Under the pieces are notes generated by a model. The model saw nothing but the letters and a program-made list of their open reading frames with translations. It did not search any database and had not been told where the DNA came from. Made by a program: the position numbers and the translations under genes. 5,436 nucleotides of DNA from Deltaproteobacteria bacterium (GTDB taxonomy: Bacteria > Desulfobacterota > Desulfobacteria > Desulfobacterales > ETH-SRB1), in the NCBI GenBank assembly GCA_030627475.1, contig DAOURZ010000116.1, forward strand, positions 1 through 5,436, read 5' to 3'. The stretch's first letter is position 1. Every line of letters begins with the position of its first letter. This document shows, piece after piece, positions 1 through 5,436 of this stretch.

Positions 1-3000
1 ACATTTATAAAAATAATGACTGACGGCATACTTCTTGCCGAAACCGGGAGCGATAAATATCTGAACGAATATGACACAATAATAGTGGATGAAGCGCATG
101 AAAGAAACCTTAATATTGATTTTATTCTCGGCATTTTAAAGACCCTTTTAAAGAAAAGGAAAGATCTTAAAGTAATAATAACATCCGCAACCATTGATAC
201 GGAAAAATTTTCAAAGGCATTTGATAACGCTCCTGTTATAGAAGTATCAGGACGTATGTACCCGATTGAGGTGCAATATTTTACTATGGAACAAGAAAAG
301 CCTGAAGGCAGTGATGAAGCAATGCATGTTGAGCTGGCTGTTCTTGCTGTTGATAAATTGCAGAAAAACAGCTCTTATGGCGATATCATTATATTTATGC
401 CCACAGAACAGGATATTCGCGAAACCTGCGAAATTCTGGAAGGAAGAAACTATAAAAGTGCGATCGTTCTTCCGTTGTATGCAAGACTTTCATCTCAGGA
501 GCAGTCAAAAGTCTTTTCACGCCTGCCTGGCAGAAAAATCATTGTTGCAACAAACATTGCCGAAACTTCAATAACAATACCGAATATAAAATATGTGATA
601 GATACGGGGCTTGCACGCATTTCCCGTTATACTCCAGGATCAAGGATCACATCTCTTCCTGTTGTTCCCATATCAAAAAGCAGCGCAGACCAAAGAAAAG
701 GCAGGTGCGGACGAGTTGAAAACGGAATCTGCATAAGATTATTTTCCGAACAGGATTTTTTGTCCCGCAGGCTTTTTACACCTCCGGAAATTTTAAGAGC
801 AAACCTTGCTGAAGTTATTTTGAGAATGATTGCCTTGAATCTTGGCAATATAGAAGATTTTTCCTTTATAGACATGCCCGCCGCAAAAAGCATACGAGAT
901 GGATTTGATCTTCTATTAGAACTTGGTGCTATCAAATCTGTAAAAAAAGACCGGAAATCAAAAACAGGGAAATCTAAACAAGGCAATGTTTTTTTTATTA
1001 CTGAAAAAGGCAGGCTTATGGCCAAAATGCCGGTTGATCCAAGACTTTCCGGAATGCTTATAGAAGCAGATTGTAAGGGGTGCTTAAACGAAGTTATTGT
1101 TATCGCTTCCGCCCTGAGTATTCAGGACCCGCGTGAAAGACCTGTTGAAAAAACACAGGAAGCCGATCGGATACACACAGCTTTTAGAGATCCTTCATCT
1201 GACTTTATTACTCTTCTTAATATCTGGAACAAATATCATGATGCCTGGGAAAAAGAAAAAAGCACAAACAGAATGAGAAAATTCTGCAAAAAACATTATC
1301 TTTCCTTTAAGAGGATAAGGGAATGGCGTGATATCCATGCTCAGATTTCTGCGGAACTGCGGGGGGACGGGAGTCGCGGATCGAGAGTCAACGGACAGGA
1401 GTCAACGGACAGGGGGCAGGAATCAGTCAAGGCGCAAGGGGCGGACAAGGCAAATAATTCAGAAAAAGAATTTTATAGCGAACGATATGCAGCAATCCAT
1501 AAATCCATATTGAGCGGATTTTTATCTAACATTGCCCTAAAAAAGGAAAAAAACATCTTTCAGGCTGCAAAAGGTAAAGAAGTGATGATCTTTCCCGGTT
1601 CAGGACTTTTCAACAAAGCAAAAACATGGATAGTTGCCTCTGAATTGGTAGAAACATCCAGACTTTTTGCCAGAACCGTCGCAAATATCGACAGCAGATG
1701 GCTTGAGGCCATAGGTAAGGAACAGTGTAAATATACTTATCTAAAGCCGCACTGGGAAAGAAGCAGGGGAGAAGTAACAGCTTATGAACAGGTAAGTTTG
1801 TATGGCCTGATAATAGTTCCCGAACGGTCTGTATCCTATGGCAGGATTAATCCTGAAGAGGCTTCGGAAATTTTTATCCGCAGTGCGCTGGTTGAAGGGG
1901 ATATTAGAAACCCCCTGCCATTCATGGAGCATAATAGAAGACTCGTTGATGAAATCAGCAGCATGGAAAACAGGTTAAGAAAAAGGGATATCCTGATAAG
2001 CGATGAAGATATTTTCGCTTTTTATCAAAAAAAACTTGAAGGAATTTATGATATCAGAACCCTGAAAAATAACCTGAAAAAAAAAGGTTCCGACAAATTC
2101 CTGAGAATGAAGAAAGATGATCTTCTCCGATATTTTCCTGATGAAAAAGAATTATCTCTTTTCCCTGATAACATTAGTCTGGGAACCCACCGGTTTAAAT
2201 GCAATTACAGTTTTGAACCTGGAAGCAGGGATGACGGTATAACCATTAAAGTCCCGTCAGCGTTTGCAGCAACTGTTCCTGCAGAATCCGTTGACTGGCT
2301 CGTGCCCGGTTTGTACAGGGATAAAATAACCGCTCTTATTAAAGGTCTTCCCAAAGATTACAGAAAACAGATTGTCCCTGTAACAAATACCGTAGATATA
2401 ATTGCAAATGAAATGCCCGAAGAAAATACATCCCTGATAACGGCTCTTGGTAAATTCATTTATAAACGTTTTGGGGTGGACATCCCTGCTTCAGCATGGT
2501 CTGAAGATCTTCTGCCTGATCACCTTAAAATGCGGATAGCTATTACAGGTGCAAAAGGCGAGGTTATATGTTCCGGCAGAGACAAAACCATTCTGAGCCA
2601 AAGTATATCCGGCAAAACGGATCAGGATAAAAGTGACGAATTTGAATCCGCAAAAAAAGAACGGGAAATAATAAATATAAAAAAATGGGACTTTGGCGAT
2701 TTGTCCGATACCATGACCATAACAGGAAAACATGGGACAAAATGGGTTGTATATCCGGGCATTGAAATAGAAAAAAAAGATAATAAACAAAGCTTAAACC
2801 TACGTTTGTTTCAAAAAAGAGACAAAGCCATAAGGTCTCATGAAAAGGGCGTTGCCGCACTTTTTACCATGCATTTTTCAAAAGATCTAAAATTTTTAAA
2901 AAAGAACCTGATTCTGCCGGAAGAAAAGAAAAACATGTCCAATTATTTCGGCGGGACAAAGATATTTAAACAAAGAATGTATGAAAGTCTTATAAAAAAC

Positions 3001-3564
3001 CTGTTTTGCAGAAACATAAGAACAAAAGCTGCCTTTTATTCACATGCTGAATACATAGAGCCGGACATACTTAAAAAAGGGCATGAAATTTTGGGCAAAA
3101 TAATACCTGTTCTCGAAGCCTGTCATGAAACAAGATCAGTTATCTTTAATCTGGAAAATGCAAATAAACGAGACAATAAGTTTGTGCGGTTTTCCAATGA
3201 CCTGAGAAACGAACTGTTCAGGCTTGTTCCCGAAACATTTATGGATTTATACGACAATGAAAGGCTGACGCATATTGCAAGATATGTCAAAGCAATTGGT
3301 ATCAGGGCGCAAAGAGCATCTGTAAATTTTGAAAAGGATGAGGTAAAAGCAAAAAAACTTGAAGTTTATAACAACGGCCTTAATGAAATGTTAAAAGAGC
3401 TTTCTTCCACGGTATCGGAAGAAAAAAAGCAGGCAATTGAGGAATACTTCTGGCTGATCGAAGAATGCAAAGTATCGTTTTTTGCTCAGGAACTAAAAAC
3501 AGCCTTTCCTGTTTCCGAAAAAAAACTCAATAAAAAATTGAAAGAAATTGAAAGAATGGTTTGA
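1..3564 (+). CDS. hrpA: HrpA-type DEAH-box ATP-dependent RNA helicase, 5' end cut by the window
   Basis: ATP-driven RNA helicase of the cytoplasmic HrpA family, which in Escherichia coli is linked to mRNA processing and stalled ribosomes. The frame is open from base 1 (TFIKIMTDGILLAE), so the ATG at 16 is internal; Walker A and roughly the first hundred residues lie upstream. 1187 residues are visible, against about 1300 for E. coli HrpA. Seen in order: motif II DEAH (88-99), motif III SAT (184-192), motif V ATNIAETSITIPN (from 547), motif VI QRKGRCGR (691-714), an HA2 region (about 870-1145), a low-complexity insert (about 1361-1450), an OB-like region (about 1490-1765), then a long C-terminal half of DUF3418 type starting near RGEVTAYEQVSLYG (from 1768). 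The tail FAQELKTAFPVSEKKL fits the family's normal C-terminus, so the stop at 3562-3564 looks genuine. No frameshift is seen. Family assignment is very secure; the physiological role in this organism is inferred. Confidence 0.95.
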   Translation, partial: TFIKIMTDGILLAETGSDKYLNEYDTIIVDEAHERNLNIDFILGILKTLLKKRKDLKVIITSATIDTEKFSKAFDNAPVIEVSGRMYPIEVQYFTMEQEKPEGSDEAMHVELAVLAVDKLQKNSSYGDIIIFMPTEQDIRETCEILEGRNYKSAIVLPLYARLSSQEQSKVFSRLPGRKIIVATNIAETSITIPNIKYVIDTGLARISRYTPGSRITSLPVVPISKSSADQRKGRCGRVENGICIRLFSEQDFLSRRLFTPPEILRANLAEVILRMIALNLGNIEDFSFIDMPAAKSIRDGFDLLLELGAIKSVKKDRKSKTGKSKQGNVFFITEKGRLMAKMPVDPRLSGMLIEADCKGCLNEVIVIASALSIQDPRERPVEKTQEADRIHTAFRDPSSDFITLLNIWNKYHDAWEKEKSTNRMRKFCKKHYLSFKRIREWRDIHAQISAELRGDGSRGSRVNGQESTDRGQESVKAQGADKANNSEKEFYSERYAAIHKSILSGFLSNIALKKEKNIFQAAKGKEVMIFPGSGLFNKAKTWIVASELVETSRLFARTVANIDSRWLEAIGKEQCKYTYLKPHWERSRGEVTAYEQVSLYGLIIVPERSVSYGRINPEEASEIFIRSALVEGDIRNPLPFMEHNRRLVDEISSMENRLRKRDILISDEDIFAFYQKKLEGIYDIRTLKNNLKKKGSDKFLRMKKDDLLRYFPDEKELSLFPDNISLGTHRFKCNYSFEPGSRDDGITIKVPSAFAATVPAESVDWLVPGLYRDKITALIKGLPKDYRKQIVPVTNTVDIIANEMPEENTSLITALGKFIYKRFGVDIPASAWSEDLLPDHLKMRIAITGAKGEVICSGRDKTILSQSISGKTDQDKSDEFESAKKEREIINIKKWDFGDLSDTMTITGKHGTKWVVYPGIEIEKKDNKQSLNLRLFQKRDKAIRSHEKGVAALFTMHFSKDLKFLKKNLILPEEKKNMSNYFGGTKIFKQRMYESLIKNLFCRNIRTKAAFYSHAEYIEPDILKKGHEILGKIIPVLEACHETRSVIFNLENANKRDNKFVRFSNDLRNELFRLVPETFMDLYDNERLTHIARYVKAIGIRAQRASVNFEKDEVKAKKLEVYNNGLNEMLKELSSTVSEEKKQAIEEYFWLIEECKVSFFAQELKTAFPVSEKKLNKKLKEIERMV
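1361..1450 (+). repeat. GC-rich degenerate minisatellite inserted in frame in hrpA
   Basis: Two perfect tandem copies of the 14-mer AGTCAACGGACAGG lie at 1386-1399 and 1400-1413. Looser relatives flank them (GGAGTCGCGG near 1370, CAGGAATCAGTCAAGG from 1417). By hand count 66 of the 100 bases at 1351-1450 are G or C, well above the surrounding gene. The segment encodes a hydrophilic Gly/Ser/Arg/Gln/Asp-rich linker (about GDGSRGSRVNGQE to QGADKANN). It lies between the conserved blocks REWRDIHAQI and YAAIHKSILSGFLSNI, which I recall as nearly adjacent in other HrpA proteins. The frame is kept. It looks like an intergenic-type repeat that expanded in a tolerant surface loop. Confidence 0.75.
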
Positions 3565-3596
3565 ACACCTTGTCAATAAAGCTGTGGAACGTGTAC

Positions 3597-3668
3597 GAAT
3601 TATGCACTTCACAAAAATATCAAGCGGAAGGGAAAAGAGATATTGAGCTTTAATATCGGTATAGGGAG
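3597..3668 (+). repeat. Direct repeat, copy A, upstream of the ATPase-nuclease gene
   Basis: These 72 bases align with 5180-5250 at 60 of 71 paired positions plus one extra base in this copy. The right part is best conserved: 3641-3668 matches 5223-5250 with a single difference (T3660 against G5242). Because the other copy lies in the coding end of the intact gene, this is best explained as a gene remnant rather than a target-site duplication. Confidence 0.88.
3663..3668 (+). promoter_or_regulatory. Ribosome binding site of the ATPase-nuclease gene, inside the remnant
   Basis: AGGGAG lies five bases before the ATG at 3674 and decides that start. It is unusual in being made from the last codons (Ile-Gly-Arg) of the decayed paralogue. 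The same purine run recurs at the 3' end of the intact gene (5246-5251, AGGGAGG), where no obvious gene follows. Confidence 0.75.
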
Positions 3669-3673
3669 AAAAA

Positions 3674-5257
3674 ATGAATTATAAAAAACCGAAACGGTAC
3701 TTTGAAAAATCAGGGGTTGTTGATCCATGTGCATCTTATCATGTTCACCTGAAAAATGTTACAAATATGGACAATCAGGATATTAAAACCATAGTTGATT
3801 TAGGGAGGTACTTTTCCATTTTTGCACCCCGTCAAAGCGGAAAGACCACCTTTTTTGAGGACTTTTGTCATGAACTGGAAAAGGATACTTCCTACATGGC
3901 CATCCTTCTTAGTTTTCAGACATACAAGAATCTGGATAAGCAAAGGTTTTATCAACTGATTCAAAAAGAGCTTTATCGCCAACTGATGAACAGACTGAAT
4001 GCTGTAAACTGCCAAAAAGTAGATGCTATAAGGACATGCCTGGATTCCCGAAACCTGACTGATCATATTTCATTTAGTGAATTGTTTGAGGAATTAAACC
4101 ATATAATTGAATTCAAGAAGATCGTTATTTTTATAGACGAGTTCGACGGCATCCCTGTAAGTGAATTAGAAAATTTTCTGACCACTTTAAGAGAACTGTA
4201 TCAAAAATATAAAAAGCGCAAAGACAAGGCGCTCTATTCTGTGGGCCTGGTTGGTATACGCAACATCACCAAACTGATTGTAGGCGGTGTTTCCCCTTTT
4301 AATATCGCCGACCAGGTAAAATTTCCATCTTTCACTCTAAAGAACGTCAGTGACCTTTATAACCAATATTCGCAGGAAACCAATCAGCCCTTTACTGAAG
4401 ATGCAGTAAAAAAAGTGTACGAGGAAACCGGCGGCCAGCCATGGCTGGTGAACCGTCTGGGCACTATTCTTACGATTAATATAAAGCCCGAAACCACAGA
4501 ACCGATTACTACAAAAGATGTGGAAAAAGCGATTGATATTCTTCTTTATGAAGAAAACAGCCATTTTGATAATACCACTGAAAAGGCCAAACAATACAAA
4601 GAAACTTTTATAGACATTGTTTTTGATGGGGTGGAATACATTCCGGGTGATGAGAAACAATTCCTTCTTTTGACACACGGTTTGATCAAGACAGAAGGAA
4701 AGAAAATCAGGGTTAGCAACCCTATCTATAAAAAAAGGTTCACCAAGACCTTTTTTCGTGAATCCGGGGTAATTGTGGATGTATCTGTTAAGGGCTACTT
4801 TAGACCTGACGGACTTCTGAACATGGAAGCAATCCTTTCTGATTTTGAGGAATACATCATCCGGATCGGCGTAAACGCCTTTTACAAGAGCCAAAAACCA
4901 TATGAAAAAACAGGACAATTCCTGCTTACTGCCTGGCTGTATCAGTTTATAGAGGAAGAAAAAGGCGAACTTCGCTATGAAATGCCAAGCGGACTGGGAA
5001 GAATGGATATCCTCTTGATCTATCGGGGACATAAATATATTATTGAAACCAAAATAAATCGCTCACACGGAGATCGTGCCTTAAACAAAGCAATTGATCA
5101 ACTGTGCGGGAAATACCTTTTAACCGAACGTGCCGATGAAGGATATGTGGTGGTTTTTGATCTTAAGACGATAGTGGGTGAATTATGCACACCGCGAAAA
5201 CACATAGTGGAAGGAAAAGAAATATTGAGCTTTAATATCGGGATAGGGAGGATTTAG
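3674..5257 (+). CDS. AAA/STAND-like ATPase fused to a PD-(D/E)XK nuclease-like domain
   Basis: Predicted soluble 527-residue protein of a widespread but poorly understood family (AAA_35-like ATPase with a DUF1703-like tail). The N-terminus RYFEKSG..DP...Y resembles the family's usual opening. Walker A is APRQSGKTT (51-59), with Ala in place of the first Gly, as is common in this family. Walker B is VIFIDEFD (151-158). A probable sensor-1 strand is SVGLVGIRN (189-197), and GGQPWLVN (253-260) marks the helical lid. The C-terminal domain (about 390-515) shows GRMDILL (D445), then IIETK (E458, K460), and Q476-x4-Y481, the expected nuclease core. No signal peptide or membrane segment is evident. 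The ATG is chosen for its Shine-Dalgarno site. It lies 109 bases behind hrpA with no convincing promoter between. All key residues are present, so it looks intact. ATP-dependent DNA cleavage, and a defence or selfish-element role, are possible but inferred. Confidence 0.9.
   Translation: MNYKKPKRYFEKSGVVDPCASYHVHLKNVTNMDNQDIKTIVDLGRYFSIFAPRQSGKTTFFEDFCHELEKDTSYMAILLSFQTYKNLDKQRFYQLIQKELYRQLMNRLNAVNCQKVDAIRTCLDSRNLTDHISFSELFEELNHIIEFKKIVIFIDEFDGIPVSELENFLTTLRELYQKYKKRKDKALYSVGLVGIRNITKLIVGGVSPFNIADQVKFPSFTLKNVSDLYNQYSQETNQPFTEDAVKKVYEETGGQPWLVNRLGTILTINIKPETTEPITTKDVEKAIDILLYEENSHFDNTTEKAKQYKETFIDIVFDGVEYIPGDEKQFLLLTHGLIKTEGKKIRVSNPIYKKRFTKTFFRESGVIVDVSVKGYFRPDGLLNMEAILSDFEEYIIRIGVNAFYKSQKPYEKTGQFLLTAWLYQFIEEEKGELRYEMPSGLGRMDILLIYRGHKYIIETKINRSHGDRALNKAIDQLCGKYLLTERADEGYVVVFDLKTIVGELCTPRKHIVEGKEILSFNIGIGRI
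5180..5250 (+). repeat. Direct repeat, copy B, 3' end of the ATPase-nuclease gene
   Basis: This is the intact partner of 3597-3668. It encodes the C-terminal residues from ELCTPRKH to SFNIGIG just before the stop codon at 5255-5257. The spacing between the copies is about 1.58 kb, one full gene length, as expected for tandem paralogues. Confidence 0.88.
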
Positions 5258-5318
5258 GATTTTTGGCAGTCATCGGCGTCTCCTGGTTTCTCCCCTCTTC
5301 TTATCCCACCCTTGTTTT

Positions 5319-5374
5319 AGCTCTGAAAGAGCGTTATTTACCAGCCCGGGCTGGTATTTTGCCCTTTCAGGGCA
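5319..5374. repeat. Nested palindrome: three hairpins within one inverted repeat
   Basis: Three short hairpins follow one another. GCTCT-GAA-AGAGC is at 5320-5332, the perfect 18-base palindrome TACCAGCCCGGGCTGGTA at 5339-5356, and TGCCCT-TTC-AGGGCA at 5360-5374. The first and third are inverted copies of each other (11 of 13 bases), so the whole block is also one long imperfect palindrome centred on CCCGGG. It can form either a single long stem or a clover-like fold. It resembles dispersed intergenic palindromic repeats (REP-like); that class is inferred, since only one copy is visible here. Confidence 0.8.
5339..5360 (+). terminator. Possible transcription terminator behind the ATPase-nuclease gene
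   Basis: The central hairpin (seven-base-pair stem, CCGG loop) is followed on the + strand by ATTTT, a short and imperfect T-run. It is the only terminator-like structure after the gene, about 80 bases past the stop. The T-run is weak and the hairpin belongs to a larger repeat, so termination may be incidental. Confidence 0.35.
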
Positions 5375-5436
5375 TTATTTAATATGCGTGTAATCAAAAT
5401 CCAAACCCTTCAACGCCTAAAAAAATCTTTAATGCA

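Larger units (their letters stand above)
3566..3684 (+). pseudogene. Decayed 3' end of a paralogue of the downstream ATPase-nuclease gene
   Basis: With corrections, this stretch reads as the tail of a protein like the one encoded at 3674-5257. Bases 3597-3630 give ELCTSQKYQAE against ELCTPRKHIVE. Removing one extra G in the GGG at 3630-3632 restores GKEILSFNIGIGR, identical in residues to the intact copy, with several codon differences silent (GAA/GAG, GGG/GGT). The restored frame runs on to a TAA at 3682-3684, overlapping the intact gene's start by 11 bases. Upstream, 3566-3595 reads HLVNKAVERV, resembling RALNKAIDQL (5075-5104); this weaker match would imply a deletion of about 74 bases between the two parts. 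The remnant begins two bases after the hrpA stop. The rest of the paralogue is absent. The 3' match is strong; the upstream match is tentative. Confidence 0.75.

Noticed and set aside
1328..1513. Alternative + frame across the GC-rich repeat in hrpA, considered as a sign of a frameshift.
   Set aside because: The main frame stays open and resumes conserved HrpA blocks (YAAIHKSILSGFL) on the far side, so no frameshift is needed.
3570..3600. TTGTCA (3570-3575) followed by TACGAA (3594-3599) as a promoter for the ATPase-nuclease gene.
   Set aside because: The -10 match is poor, the spacing is 18 bases, and the bases are explained as gene remnant; a promoter here cannot be supported.
3674..3775. 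Later ATG at 3767 as the start of the ATPase-nuclease gene.
   Set aside because: It would remove the family-like N-terminus (RYFEKSG..DP) and lacks the good ribosome binding site found before 3674.
4337..5032. Long - strand open frame of 231 codons opposite the ATPase-nuclease gene.
   Set aside because: It lies wholly opposite a gene with clear domain motifs, and its translation has no recognisable family features; it is a shadow frame.
5263..5382. Short + strand frame starting at TTG with a GGAGG 11 bases upstream, 39 codons.
   Set aside because: Most of it is the translated palindrome, the start codon is weak, and the GGAGG is explained by the terminal codons of the preceding gene.
5394..5436. 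Possible tail of a - strand gene entering from the right edge (ends EGFGF, stop complement at 5394-5396).
   Set aside because: Only about 14 codons are visible, with no recognisable motif; an open frame of this length is expected by chance.

Overview
The window looks like a bacterial chromosome segment of fairly low GC content, by eye around 40%. It carries two long genes, both on the + strand. The long HrpA-type helicase with its DUF3418-like C-terminal half is typical of Proteobacteria and relatives. Together with the AT-rich coding, the APRQSGKTT-type ATPase fused to a nuclease, and the nested-palindrome intergenic repeat, it recalls Desulfobacterota (former deltaproteobacteria). That taxonomic guess is an inference and cannot be proved from this window.

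Bases 1-3564 hold most of an hrpA gene (DEAH-box ATP-dependent RNA helicase). Its 5' end, including the Walker A motif, lies outside the window. Helicase motifs II to VI, the HA2 region, the OB-like region and the long C-terminal domain are all present, and the frame is uninterrupted. A GC-rich run of degenerate short repeats (about 1361-1450) is inserted in frame in a linker.

Bases 3565-3673 look like a gap between genes but are not random. They contain the eroded 3' end of a second copy of the next gene: a 72-base stretch (3597-3668) matches the 3' end of the downstream gene (5180-5250) at 60 of 71 aligned positions, with a one-base insertion. The last codons of this remnant supply the Shine-Dalgarno sequence of the intact gene.

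Bases 3674-5257 hold a complete 527-residue protein with an N-terminal AAA/STAND-like P-loop ATPase and a C-terminal PD-(D/E)XK nuclease-like domain. Its biological role is unknown. The remnant in front of it suggests a former tandem array of paralogues in which terminal codons carried the ribosome binding site of the next copy.

Bases 5258-5436 are non-coding. They carry a nested palindrome of three hairpins (5319-5374) whose two outer hairpins are inverted copies of each other, differing by one compensated base pair. It may be a dispersed palindromic repeat and may also end transcription. I see no sign that the helicase and the ATPase-nuclease work together. They are merely co-directional neighbours, and the second gene with its remnant looks like accessory DNA placed behind a conserved gene.
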